From: Aurantimonas sp. 22II-16-19i
Lineage (GTDB): Bacteria; Pseudomonadota; Alphaproteobacteria; Rhizobiales; Rhizobiaceae
DNA: 64,000 bases
Direction: 5' to 3'
Assembly: GCF_002088275.1 (NCBI RefSeq)
Contig: NZ_AQQS01000005.1
Span: 114,752 to 178,751, forward strand
The notes beneath the pieces were generated by a model. The model had not been told where the DNA came from, searched no databases, and saw only the letters and a program-made list of their open reading frames with translations. Of the stretch, positions 49,967-58,770 are shown piece by piece (position 1 is the first letter of the stretch; the number at the start of each line of letters is the position of its first letter). The position numbers were made by a program, and so were the translations under genes.

Positions 49967-52125
49967 GCGGATGCCCCCGAAAAGACCAGCCGCCGGCTCT
50001 CGCGCCGCCGCTGCAGCCAGCCGATCACCCGGCGGCTCAGCCGGGCCGAGAAGCGCTCGGCGCCGGTCGGGTTGTGGACCGTGTCGGCGCGGTAGAAGGA
50101 GGGGCACAGCACGGCCGCGTCCGCGACCTCGCCGCAGTTGCCGCAGCCGACGCAGGTGTGGTCGACATGGGCGACCGGATCGTCGCGCAGCGGATCGTCC
50201 AGCGTCTTCACCGACAGCGACGGGCAGCCCGACAGCCGCATGCAGGCGTGGTCGCCGGTGCAGACGTCCTCGTCGACGCCGAAGCGCGGCTTGACCACCC
50301 GCTCGCCGCCCTTGATGGCCTTGCTGACCAGCGGCTTCTCGCGGCGTTGCTTGTTGAGCATGCATTCCGACGAGGCGACGATGACCTTCGGCCCCTTCTC
50401 CTCGGTGGTCAGCGCTTCGCGCAGCGTGTCGCGGACCTTGGTGACGTCGTAGGTCCGGTCGATGTGGCGGACCCACTTCACGCCGATCCCCTTCACCGCC
50501 TCGGTGATCGGGTGCTTGGTCGACTTCGACTTGTTGGCGGCGCGCGAGGACAGGATGTCCTGGCCGCCCGTCGCGGCGGAATAGTAGTTGTCGACGATGA
50601 CGATCACGCCGTCGCTCTGGTTGAACACGGCATTGCCGATCGAGGAGGTCAGGCCGTTGTGCCAGAAGCCGCCGTCGCCGACGAAGGAGATCGAGCGCCG
50701 CGTGGCGTCCGGCGAGTTGAAGGCCGAGGCGGAGGCCGGCCCGAGGCCGTAGCCCATCGTGGTCGCGCCGAGATCGAAGGGCGGCATGATGGAAAACAGG
50801 TGGCAGCCGATGTCCGAGGCGATGTGGTGCGGCCCGAGCTCCTGCTCGACGAGCTTGGTCGCCGCGAAGATCGGCCGCTCCGGGCAGCCGGTGCAGAAGC
50901 CGGGCGGGCGACCGGGCACCACCTTGGCGAGGTCGGTCGCCGGGTCCGGCTCCTCCTCGGCGCGGTTCGGCGCGCGGATCTGGTCCGGCAGCAGCTCCGG
51001 GGCCTGGTCGCGCAGGAAGTCGCCGATCCCCTCCAGCATCACCTGGCCGGTATATTCGCCGGCCACCGGAAGGTAGCCCTTGCCGAGAAGCCGCGTCGTG
51101 CCGCCGTTGCGGTAGAGCAGGGAGCCGAAGGCCTGCTCGATGTAGTTCGGCTGGCCTTCCTCGATGATCAGGACCGCGTCCTTGCCCTCGCAGAAGGTCA
51201 GGAACTCGTCGTCGATCAGCGGATAGACGGCGTTGAGGACGTAGAGCGGCACTTCGGTGTCGCCGTAGATGTCGGCCAAGCCGAGGCGCTGCAGGGCGCG
51301 GATGACGCCGTTGTACATGCCGCCCTGCAGGACGAGGCCGATCCTGCCGGTCGCGGCGCCGAAGAACTCGTTGATCTGCCGCGAGCGGATGAAGTCGACG
51401 GCGGCCGGCCAGCGCTTCTCGACCTTTTCCTTCTCGTGGAGGAAGGAGGCGGGCGGCAGGACGATGCGGCCGGTGTCGCGCCGCGGGTTCGACAGGGCGT
51501 CGGCGACGGTGGTCGGCGGCCGCTTGTTGTCCTTGGCGACGAACTTGCCGTGGACATGGCAGCACTTGATGCGGACCTGCAGCATGACCGGGGTGTTGGA
51601 GGCCTCCGACAGCTCAAAGCCGTCCTCGACGGACTTGACGATGGAGGGCAGGTTCGGCCGCGGGTCGAGCAGCCAGACCTGGCTCTTCATCGCAAAGGCA
51701 TGGCTGCGCTCCTGCATGATCGAGGAGCCTTCGCCATAGTCCTCGCCGACGATGATCAGCGCGCCGCCGGTCACCCCGCCCGAGGCGAGGTTGGCGAGGG
51801 CATCGGAGGCGACGTTGGTGCCGACGGTCGACTTGAAGGTGCAGGCGCCGCGGATCGGATAGTGCACGGAGGCGGCGAGCATCGCGGTGGCGGTCGCTTC
51901 GGAGGCGGAGGCTTCGAAATGAACGCCGAGTTCGCCGAGAATGTCCTGTGCGTCGGCGAGGACGTCCATCAGGTGGCTGATCGGCGCGCCCTGATAGCCG
52001 CCGACATAGCCGACGCCGCACTGGAGCAGCGCCTTGGTGATGGCGAGGATGCCTTCGCCGGAGAATTCCTCGCCCGCGCCCATGCGCAGCTTCTGGACCT
52101 CTTTCGCAAAAGACCGTTCGGCCAT
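49963..52125 (-). CDS. Indolepyruvate ferredoxin oxidoreductase alpha subunit-type protein
   Basis: A 720-residue thiamine-diphosphate enzyme of the IorA type. The N-terminal pyrimidine-binding domain includes EASASEATATAMLAASVHYP; the TPP domain has GDGGFWHNGLTSSIGNAVFNQ and VDNYYSAATGG. A C-terminal cysteine-rich part (DVCTGDHACMRLSGCPS and HTCVGCGNCGEVADAAVLCPS) should bind two 4Fe-4S clusters. It oxidises aryl-pyruvates such as indolepyruvate to acyl-CoA in known members. In this tryptophan cluster it suggests a second, transamination-based route for tryptophan or for related keto acids. First 50 bases upstream hold no regulatory motif; the MarR gene precedes it. Confidence 0.9.
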   Translation of the reverse strand: MAERSFAKEVQKLRMGAGEEFSGEGILAITKALLQCGVGYVGGYQGAPISHLMDVLADAQDILGELGVHFEASASEATATAMLAASVHYPIRGACTFKSTVGTNVASDALANLASGGVTGGALIIVGEDYGEGSSIMQERSHAFAMKSQVWLLDPRPNLPSIVKSVEDGFELSEASNTPVMLQVRIKCCHVHGKFVAKDNKRPPTTVADALSNPRRDTGRIVLPPASFLHEKEKVEKRWPAAVDFIRSRQINEFFGAATGRIGLVLQGGMYNGVIRALQRLGLADIYGDTEVPLYVLNAVYPLIDDEFLTFCEGKDAVLIIEEGQPNYIEQAFGSLLYRNGGTTRLLGKGYLPVAGEYTGQVMLEGIGDFLRDQAPELLPDQIRAPNRAEEEPDPATDLAKVVPGRPPGFCTGCPERPIFAATKLVEQELGPHHIASDIGCHLFSIMPPFDLGATTMGYGLGPASASAFNSPDATRRSISFVGDGGFWHNGLTSSIGNAVFNQSDGVIVIVDNYYSAATGGQDILSSRAANKSKSTKHPITEAVKGIGVKWVRHIDRTYDVTKVRDTLREALTTEEKGPKVIVASSECMLNKQRREKPLVSKAIKGGERVVKPRFGVDEDVCTGDHACMRLSGCPSLSVKTLDDPLRDDPVAHVDHTCVGCGNCGEVADAAVLCPSFYRADTVHNPTGAERFSARLSRRVIGWLQRRRESRRLVFSGASA

Positions 52126-52178
52126 GCCGCGTCTCCTTTCCGGATATTCCGGGCCCGCGCCGCAGCCGGGCCGTCATG

Positions 52179-52661
52179 TCAGAAATCGTGCTTGCGGACG
52201 TTGCGCAGGACTCTCTGGAGCACCGCGACGAAGCCCGCATATTCCGCCTCGTCGACGCCCTCGAACATCTGGCGGTAGATGCCGAGCATCACCGGCCAGA
52301 CCTCGTCGAACAGCGCGCGGCCCGCGTCGCTCAGGAAGATCCGCCGCGCCCGGTTGTCGCCGGCGTCGGTCTCGCGCCGCAGCAGCCCCTGCGCCTCCAT
52401 GGCGTCGAGGGTGCGGCTCATGGTCGACTGCTCCATGACGGCGTAGACCGCGACCTCGTTGATCGTCAGCCCCTCGGCCACCGCCAGGATCGCCAGGGTG
52501 CGAACCTGGGCGGTGGTGAGGCTGCGGGCCTTCAATTCGTCCCGCAGCGTCGCGTTGTAGCGACCCATGATCCGGTTCATCAGGTAGGGCGCGAACTGCT
52601 GCAGGCCGATCACGCCGAGGGAGAGGGTGCGCTCCTCCGTCTCTCTCGGGTCGTCACTCAT
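52179..52661 (-). CDS. MarR family transcriptional regulator
   Basis: A 160-residue MarR protein. The winged helix is at about residues 55-115: TTAQVRTLAILAVAEGLTINEVAVYAVMEQSTMSRTLDAMEAQGLLRRE, and wing DAGDNRARRIFLSDAGRALF. ATG 52661 follows GGAAGTG; the frame reaches further but unconserved. It lies between the iorAB-like genes and the cyclase on the same strand, so it likely regulates that operon. It is distinct from the MarR protein at 37399-37941 and is an alternative candidate for the window-wide palindrome, although no copy of it lies near this operon. Confidence 0.9.
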   Translation of the reverse strand: MSDDPRETEERTLSLGVIGLQQFAPYLMNRIMGRYNATLRDELKARSLTTAQVRTLAILAVAEGLTINEVAVYAVMEQSTMSRTLDAMEAQGLLRRETDAGDNRARRIFLSDAGRALFDEVWPVMLGIYRQMFEGVDEAEYAGFVAVLQRVLRNVRKHDF

Positions 52662-52775
52662 CGACACTTCCAGCCGCTTGCGTCGTGCCGCATGCGGGGG
52701 CGGCATCATGCTGCCGCCACCTGCCGCCCGGCCCCGTCATGTCCCGGATCGCGGGCCTTGCCGCCATGCCTCGCC

Positions 52776-53567
52776 CTATTGCTTCGGCACCAGCGCCAAA
52801 GCGCGGATGGGGCTGCCCGTGCCGTTCTCGATCTTCAGCGGCGCGGCGATCAGGATCGCGCCCTTCGGCGGCAGCTTGTCGAGATGGCAGAGGCTCGCGA
52901 GGCCGTAGCGGTTGTTCTTGTGCATCAGATTGTGGGCGGGGAAGGGGATCTCCATGCCGCCCGCCTGGCCGGCATCGGTGCCGATGCATTCGGTGCCCCA
53001 GCCGACGACGCCCTTGTCGACCAGGTACTGGATGCATTCGGCCGTCGGCCCGGGCGAATGCGGGCCGGTCTCGTCGGCGTTGAGGAAGGCGTCCTCGGAC
53101 TTGTTGCGCTTGTACCAGTCGGTGCGCATGACGACCCACTCGCCCGGCTGGATCTCGCCGTGATCGGCCTCCCAGGCCTTGACGGCGTCCGCCGTCAGCA
53201 GGAAGTCGTTGTCCGCGGCGGCCTCGGCCGAACAGTCGATGACGTTGACCGGCGCCACGAAGTTCTGCGGGACGATGGTGTCGGTGGCGCCGTCGGGATA
53301 ATCGCGGCCGGTGATCCAGTGATGCGGCGCGTCGAAATGCGTGCCCGAGTGCTCGCCGACCTTCAGCCAGTTCCAGGCCCACCACGGGCCGTTCTCGTCA
53401 TAGGCCGAGATCTTGTGGATCTCGATCTTCGGCGTGTCGACCGCAAGTTCCGGCGGCAGCTTCAGAAGCGGCGTGTTCGGACCCAGTACGGCGCTGAGGT
53501 CGACGACCTCCACCGCGCCGCTGAGAAGCATGTTCGCCAGACCTGCCAGTGCCTGCGTATCGGCCAT
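52776..53567 (-). CDS. Cyclase-family metal-dependent hydrolase, paralogue of 11566-12372
   Basis: A 263-residue PF04199 protein. It has GEHSGTHFDAPHHWITGRDYP near residue 80, VVMRTDWYKR, and GTECIGTDAGQAGGM, aligned along its whole length with the paralogue at 11566-12372. ATG 53567 has GGAGG 5 bases upstream; the GTG six bases earlier is too close to that site. Candidate reactions are isatin hydrolysis or N-formylkynurenine hydrolysis. It is the first gene of the four-gene operon cyclase-MarR-iorA-iorB and has its own promoter gap on the right. Confidence 0.86.
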   Translation of the reverse strand: MADTQALAGLANMLLSGAVEVVDLSAVLGPNTPLLKLPPELAVDTPKIEIHKISAYDENGPWWAWNWLKVGEHSGTHFDAPHHWITGRDYPDGATDTIVPQNFVAPVNVIDCSAEAAADNDFLLTADAVKAWEADHGEIQPGEWVVMRTDWYKRNKSEDAFLNADETGPHSPGPTAECIQYLVDKGVVGWGTECIGTDAGQAGGMEIPFPAHNLMHKNNRYGLASLCHLDKLPPKGAILIAAPLKIENGTGSPIRALALVPKQ

Positions 53568-53914
53568 CGCCACCTCCTGTCGCTGCCCGCTTCAGGGCAA
53601 TGTTGGGAGCTGTACGCTATCGTGGCAAATATGCGTTTGCAAGTATCTCCTCGGAATCTTTCCAGTCTGCTGAGAGGCTGTGCTTCTCGCCGTAGAAACA
53701 GGCAGTATCTGCTCATAACCCGAGCAAGACTCTTCGCAGCTGCGAAATGCCATCACTTCTGTGCAGCTGCAGCATGATGATGTCTGAGCTGAATGATGGA
53801 CCGAGGCGGCCGATCGCATGGCATCGCTTGGGAATCGTATGAAAATGGATATAGACTGATGCTGCAATGCAAGGCTCCGGGCGACGTGCACGGGGCTGCC
53901 GGAGGGAGTGACGG
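53568..53914. other. Divergent promoter region between cyclase and FAD oxidase genes
   Basis: About 350 bases of lower GC than the rest of the window and no supported gene. At 53625-53640 GCAAATATGCGTTTGC is a dyad with 5-base arms around TATGCG, 58 bases upstream of the cyclase start. It is a candidate site for the neighbouring MarR regulator. The remainder shows only scattered AT-rich promoter-like sequence near 53840. Confidence 0.45.
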
Positions 53915-55306
53915 ATGGACATGCAGCCCGAACGGCTTCTCGGCCAGCGCCTGGATCCCGCCATCGTCACGTTGGCGGAGGCGATCCCCGAGCGCGCCTG
54001 GCACGACTGGAGCGGTGCGCCGCCGGTGCGCCCGCTGGCCTGGATACGGCCGCGAAGCACCGAAGAAGTCTCGGCAGTCCTGGCGCTGTGCAGCGAGGCC
54101 GGGATCGGCGTCGTGCCCCAGGGCGGCCTGACCGGCCTTGCCGGGGGCGCGCATCCGGTCGCGGGCGCGGTCGCCCTGTCGCTGGAGCGGATGAACCGGA
54201 TCGAGGAGATCGATCCCGCCATGGCGTCGATGACGGTCGGGGCGGGGGTGGTGCTGCAGGCTGCCCAGGCCGCGGCGGAGGAGGCGGGCCTGTTCCTCGC
54301 CGTCGATCTCGGCGCCCGCGGCTCCTGCACGATCGGCGGCGTCCTGTCGACCAATGCCGGCGGCAACCGCGTCATCCGCTACGGCATGGCGCGCGAGCAT
54401 GTCCTGGGCCTCGAGGTCGTGCTGGCCGACGGCACCATCGTCACCTCGCTCAACAAGATGCTGAAGAACAATGCGGGATATGATTCCAAGCAGCTGTTCA
54501 TCGGCTCGGAAGGCACGCTCGGCGTCATCACCCGGGCGGTCCTGCGCCTGCAGCCGCGGCCGACCTTCTCGACCAGCGCCCTTTGCGGCTGCCGCGACTT
54601 CGACGCCGCCCTGGCGCTGCTGCGGGCGGCGCGGGCGGGGCTTGGCCCGTCGCTCACCTCCTTCGAGGTGATGTGGCCGAGCTTCTACGACTTCATGGCC
54701 GGCAGCCTGCCGTCCCTGCCGCGTCCGCTTTCCGGTCGGCACGCCATCACCGTCCTCATCGAGGTCAGCGGCTTCGACGCCGAACACGAGGCCGCGCGGC
54801 TGGAGGCGGTCCTCGGCGCCATGCTGGAGGAAGGCCATGTCGAGGACGCGTTGCTCGCGGCCTCCGGCAAGGACGTCGCCGACTTCTGGGCCATCCGCGA
54901 AAGCGTCGCGGAATATTCGAAGATCATGGGCCCGATCACGGCCTTCGACGTCGGCGTGCCCGCCCATGTCACCGGCCCGGTCGTCGAACGACTGGAGGCC
55001 GGCCTGAAGAGCCGCTGGCCGGACGTCATCGCCCTGTCCTACGGCCATATCGGCGACAGCAACCTGCACCTCGTGGTCAACGTCCCCTCGGCCGGCAGGG
55101 AGCAGCCGGCCGCCGAAATCTCCGCCTTCGTCTACGACACGGTGCGCGAGGCGGGCGGCACCATCTCCGCCGAACACGGCATCGGCACGCTCAAACGCAA
55201 GTACTTGCCCTACACCCGCTCCCCGCAGGAGCTGGACCTGATGCGGCGGATGAAGCTCGCGCTCGACCCGAAGGGGATCCTCAATCCGGGCAAGGTGCTG
55301 GGTTGA
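53915..55306 (+). CDS. FAD-linked oxidase, GlcD/D-lactate dehydrogenase type
   Basis: A 463-residue flavoprotein of the vanillyl-alcohol-oxidase fold. The FAD domain shows VVPQGGLTGLAGGA, LGARGSCTIGGVLSTNAGGNRV and NNAGYDSKQLFIGSEGTLGVIT. The C-terminal catalytic part has LSYGHIGDSNLHLVVNV and SAEHGIGTLKRKYL, and ends DPKGILNPGKVLG. These are hallmarks of D-2-hydroxy acid dehydrogenases (D-lactate, glycolate, D-2-hydroxyglutarate). ATG 53915 follows GGAGGGAG. It faces the next gene convergently with a 19-base gap. In this context it may oxidise a 2-hydroxy acid produced by side-chain breakdown. Confidence 0.9.
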   Translation: MDMQPERLLGQRLDPAIVTLAEAIPERAWHDWSGAPPVRPLAWIRPRSTEEVSAVLALCSEAGIGVVPQGGLTGLAGGAHPVAGAVALSLERMNRIEEIDPAMASMTVGAGVVLQAAQAAAEEAGLFLAVDLGARGSCTIGGVLSTNAGGNRVIRYGMAREHVLGLEVVLADGTIVTSLNKMLKNNAGYDSKQLFIGSEGTLGVITRAVLRLQPRPTFSTSALCGCRDFDAALALLRAARAGLGPSLTSFEVMWPSFYDFMAGSLPSLPRPLSGRHAITVLIEVSGFDAEHEAARLEAVLGAMLEEGHVEDALLAASGKDVADFWAIRESVAEYSKIMGPITAFDVGVPAHVTGPVVERLEAGLKSRWPDVIALSYGHIGDSNLHLVVNVPSAGREQPAAEISAFVYDTVREAGGTISAEHGIGTLKRKYLPYTRSPQELDLMRRMKLALDPKGILNPGKVLG

Positions 55307-55325
55307 GCAGCTTGCGAGGCCGGCC

Positions 55326-56903
55326 TCATCGCCTGCCGAGTTCCTGCGCCAGCATGTAGCCGGAACCGGCGCCGAGGCCGCCGCCCGGCCATGTCGAGGC
55401 GCCGATCAGATAGAGCTTCTCCACCGGGGTGCGGTAGCGCGCCCAGCCCGGCATCGGCCGGAACAGGAAGTTCTGCGACAGGTGATGGCTGCCCGAGACG
55501 CTGTCGCCGCCGACGAGGTTGGGGTTGCGCCGCTCCAGATCAGCCGGCGTCTCGACGTGGCGGCCGAGGATCTTGGCTCTCGTCCCGGGGGCGTAGCGCT
55601 CGATGATGTCGACGACGCGGTCGGCATAGGCCTCGCCGGCCTCTGTCCAGTCCCGTGAGGTGATGATGCCGGCGGCGTCGCCGCGGATTTCGCCGGGCAC
55701 CATGCGGACCTGGACCCAGAGCGTATGCCTGCCCTCCGGCGCGCGCGACGGGTCCACCGCCGTCTGCTGGCCGACGACGATCAGCGGCTCGACCGGCAGG
55801 AGCCCGGCCATCGCCTCGCCATAAGCCTTCGCCATCATGTCGAGATCGGGCGCAAGGTGGACATAGAGGAAGCGCTTCAGCTCGTCCCCCGCGCTCCAGT
55901 CGGGCAGATCCGACAGCGCCAGATGCACCATCATCGTTCCCGGTCCGTGGCGGAACCTGCGGGCGCCGGCATCGAAGCCGGCGTTGCCGCTGTCCCCGCC
56001 CAGCAGCCGCTCGACCAGAGCACCCGGCGTCACGCCGGCGACGACCGCGCGCCTTGCGGTTACCTCGCTCCCGTCGGCAAGGCGGATGCCGTCGGCCCTG
56101 CCGCCGCCGCGACGGATGCCGGTGACCCCGCAGCCGGTCTGGACGACGCCGCCGAGTTCGGTGATCCGCGCCACCATCGCCCTGACGATCGTGTCGGCGC
56201 CGCCCTTGCCGACGACCATGCCCATGGCCTGGTCGACCATGCTCTCGAGATAGGGAAACAGCGCGCCGCCCGCGATGTCCGGGGCAAAATCGAGATGCAT
56301 GCCCCAGGCCCCCATCGCGGCCCGGATTTCGGGCGAGACGAAGGTCTGCTCGAGGAACTCGCGCGGCGAGGAGGCGAGCAGCCGGGCGAGCTCGAGGGTC
56401 CCGGCGGTGCCCCTGGCGCGCCAGGTCTTCCAGCCGATCCCGGCAAGCGCGCGCCAGGTCATGGGCGAGCCGAGGATGGCGAAGAGATGCGGGGCGTTGC
56501 CGCCGAATTCCGCCACCATCTCCCGCCAGCGCCGGGCGTCCTGCGGCGACAGCGCCTCGGCCCGCGCCGCGGTCTTCTCCAGATCCCTGGAGACGCCGAA
56601 CCAGCGGCCGGACGGTGTCGGCGTGGCGAAACAGTCCTCCGCCGGAACGAGGGCGAGACCATGCCGGGTCAGCGCCTCGCCGTGCTCCTTGAAGAAGGCC
56701 GAGCCGGCGAACAGGCCGAGATTGGTCGCGTAGAGGTCATGGCGGAACCCCGGAAGCGTCGCTTCCTCCGTCCGCACCGCGCCGCCTGCCGTGTCGTTGC
56801 GCTCGAACAGGCCGACCGACCAGCCGCGGCTCGCCAGATGCACGGCCGCGGCCAACGCATTGTGGCCCGCGCCGACGAAGACGGCATCATATTCCTGCGC
56901 CAT
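55326..56903 (-). CDS. FAD-dependent oxidoreductase, phytoene desaturase/PYROXD2-like (A)
   Basis: A 525-residue flavoprotein. It opens with VFVGAGHNALAAAVHLASRGWSVGLFERN and GGAVRTEE, the dinucleotide-binding pattern of the phytoene desaturase superfamily, and closes with GASTWPGGGLGAGSGYMLAQEL. It is more similar in layout to PYROXD2-type proteins than to carotenoid enzymes, and no other carotenoid genes are present. ATG 56903 is preceded by GGAGGAG; the frame further upstream is unconserved. It is divergent from a paralogue at 57086-58660, with the operator at 56960-56983 between them. Substrate unknown. Confidence 0.87.
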   Translation of the reverse strand: MAQEYDAVFVGAGHNALAAAVHLASRGWSVGLFERNDTAGGAVRTEEATLPGFRHDLYATNLGLFAGSAFFKEHGEALTRHGLALVPAEDCFATPTPSGRWFGVSRDLEKTAARAEALSPQDARRWREMVAEFGGNAPHLFAILGSPMTWRALAGIGWKTWRARGTAGTLELARLLASSPREFLEQTFVSPEIRAAMGAWGMHLDFAPDIAGGALFPYLESMVDQAMGMVVGKGGADTIVRAMVARITELGGVVQTGCGVTGIRRGGGRADGIRLADGSEVTARRAVVAGVTPGALVERLLGGDSGNAGFDAGARRFRHGPGTMMVHLALSDLPDWSAGDELKRFLYVHLAPDLDMMAKAYGEAMAGLLPVEPLIVVGQQTAVDPSRAPEGRHTLWVQVRMVPGEIRGDAAGIITSRDWTEAGEAYADRVVDIIERYAPGTRAKILGRHVETPADLERRNPNLVGGDSVSGSHHLSQNFLFRPMPGWARYRTPVEKLYLIGASTWPGGGLGAGSGYMLAQELGRR

Positions 56904-56959
56904 GCGCTCCTCCTGCCGATCGGCCACCGGGCGTCTGCCCGCATGCGCCAGGGCCGGAG

Positions 56960-56983
56960 ATTATTTTAAGCTTAGACATTTGC
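56960..56983. promoter_or_regulatory. Palindromic operator, copy 7 (between two PYROXD2-like genes)
   Basis: ATTATTTTAAGCTTAGACAT has a TTTAAGCTTA core identical to copy 4, with AT-rich flanks. It lies 57 bases from the left gene start and 103 bases from the right gene start in a 182-base divergent gap. One site could regulate both paralogues. Confidence 0.72.
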
Positions 56984-57085
56984 AAATGCAGTGACTGGCC
57001 ATAGGCTGCCTGAAGCGCGGGCCGCGCCATCTCGCTGGCGGTCGGTCCCTGCGCGGATCCTCCATCCCAGAAGCGGGAGCATGTC

Positions 57086-58660
57086 ATGGCCGTGGATTAC
57101 GTCGTCGTCGGTTCGGGCATCAACGGGCTGACCTGCGCCGCGCTGTTGGCGAGGCGCGGCAAGCGCGTCCTCGTCCTCGAGCGCGAGAGCGTCGCCGGCG
57201 GCTGCATGCGAACCGCCGAGATCACCGCGCCCGGCTATGTCCACGACGTCATGGCGACGACCTTCGTTCTCTTCATCACCTCGCCGGCCTTCGCCGAGCT
57301 GGGATCGGAACTGACCGCGCACGGCCTCGAATTCGCTCCGACGTCCCACCCGACGGCCGTTCTCGTGCCCGATGGCCGCAGCCTCGTGCTGACCACCGAC
57401 CGGCAGACCAACGTCGACCGCTTCGAGGCCCTCAGCCCCGGCGACGGCGCGGCCCATGCCCGGGAGGTCGGCACGGTGGAGCGCGACGCCGAGCTCGTCT
57501 TCGGCCTCCTCGGCGGCTCCCTGTGGAGCCGGCCGACCGCGCAGCTCCTCATGCGCGAGGCCTGGCGGCGGCGGCCGAGGGCGCTCGCGGCCCGCCTCGG
57601 CGAGGCGCTGCGCTCCGGGCGCACTTGGCTCGAGACGAGCTACCAGTCGGAGCTGACACGGGCGCTCTTCGCCCCCTGGGTGCTGCATGCGGGGCTCGGC
57701 CCGGAGAGCGCCTTTTCCGGCGAGATGGCGCGGGTGATCGCCTTTGCGCTGGAGGCTGCCGGGGCGCCCATCGTCAAGGGCGGGGCGGCGAACGCGGTCA
57801 AGGCCTTCGAGGGGCTGATCAAGGCCAATGGCGGCGAGATCCGCACCGCCTGCGACGTCGCCGAGGTGCTCGTCGAGGGCGGCCGAGCGACGGGCGTGAG
57901 GCTCGCCGACGGGACGAGGATCGCAGCCGGGCAGGGGGTCGTCTGCTCGGTGACGCCGACGCAGCTCTACGAGCGGCTGGTGCCGGCCTCGAGCGTCGAC
58001 GAAGCGACGCGCTCCCGCACCGCGGCCTATCGCTACGGCAAGGGCAACATGCAGATGCACTATGCCCTGAAACACCCGCCGCGCTGGAAGGCGGGCGGCC
58101 TCGACAAGGTGGCGCTGATCCATCTGACGCCGGGCCTCGACGGCGTCTCCAAGGCCGTCAACGAGTGCGAGCGGGGCATGCTGCCGCAGATCCCGACGAT
58201 CTGCGTCGGCCAGCCTCATGCCCTCGATCCCTCCCGCTGCCCGGAAGGCGCCGGCATCCTGTGGCTGCAGCTCCCCGAGGCGCCCCGCATCCTCAAGGGC
58301 GACGCGGCCGGCACGATCGAAACCCCGGCCGACGGACGCTGGAGCGAGCAGATCCGCGAGGCCTATGCCGACCGGGTCGAGGCGATCCTGTCGAACCATA
58401 TCGACGGCTTTGCCGACAGCGTCGTCGCCCGCACGTGTTACGCACCCTCCGATCTGGAGGCGATGAACATGAACCTCGTCGGCGGCGATCCCTATGGCGG
58501 CTCGGCGGCGCTCGACCAGTTCTTCATCTGGCGACCCTTCGCCACCTCGCGCAACCACGCCACCGCCATCCGCGGCCTCTACCAGATCGGCGCCTCGACG
58601 CATCCGGGCCCCGGCCTCGGCGGCGGCTCCGGCTACGCGCTGGCGCAGACGCTGCGGTGA
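57086..58660 (+). CDS. FAD-dependent oxidoreductase, phytoene desaturase/PYROXD2-like (B)
   Basis: A 524-residue flavoprotein paralogous to the 55326-56903 product: VVGSGINGLTCAALLARRGKRVLVLERE at the N-terminus, GGCMRTAE after it, and GASTHPGPGLGGGSGYALAQTLR at the C-terminus. Differences in the middle third suggest a different substrate or a heteromeric pair. ATG 57086 follows GGGAGCATGTC. Two such flavoproteins arranged head-to-head around a single operator imply co-induction with the anthraniloyl-CoA genes. Confidence 0.87.
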   Translation: MAVDYVVVGSGINGLTCAALLARRGKRVLVLERESVAGGCMRTAEITAPGYVHDVMATTFVLFITSPAFAELGSELTAHGLEFAPTSHPTAVLVPDGRSLVLTTDRQTNVDRFEALSPGDGAAHAREVGTVERDAELVFGLLGGSLWSRPTAQLLMREAWRRRPRALAARLGEALRSGRTWLETSYQSELTRALFAPWVLHAGLGPESAFSGEMARVIAFALEAAGAPIVKGGAANAVKAFEGLIKANGGEIRTACDVAEVLVEGGRATGVRLADGTRIAAGQGVVCSVTPTQLYERLVPASSVDEATRSRTAAYRYGKGNMQMHYALKHPPRWKAGGLDKVALIHLTPGLDGVSKAVNECERGMLPQIPTICVGQPHALDPSRCPEGAGILWLQLPEAPRILKGDAAGTIETPADGRWSEQIREAYADRVEAILSNHIDGFADSVVARTCYAPSDLEAMNMNLVGGDPYGGSAALDQFFIWRPFATSRNHATAIRGLYQIGASTHPGPGLGGGSGYALAQTLR

Positions 58661-58770
58661 AGGGGCGACGCGGGCAATCGCAGCCCTGAACGCTGCTTCG
58701 ACCGATGGGGCCGTGCCGCAGGCCGGCGTGATGCCCGGCTTGCTGCCGCCAGTGGCCGCAGCCGGAGAGG

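Noticed and set aside
55326..58660. Carotenoid biosynthesis genes (phytoene desaturases)
   Set aside because: No phytoene synthase or other carotenoid genes nearby; sequence layout fits PYROXD2-like flavoproteins and the operator links them to catabolism.
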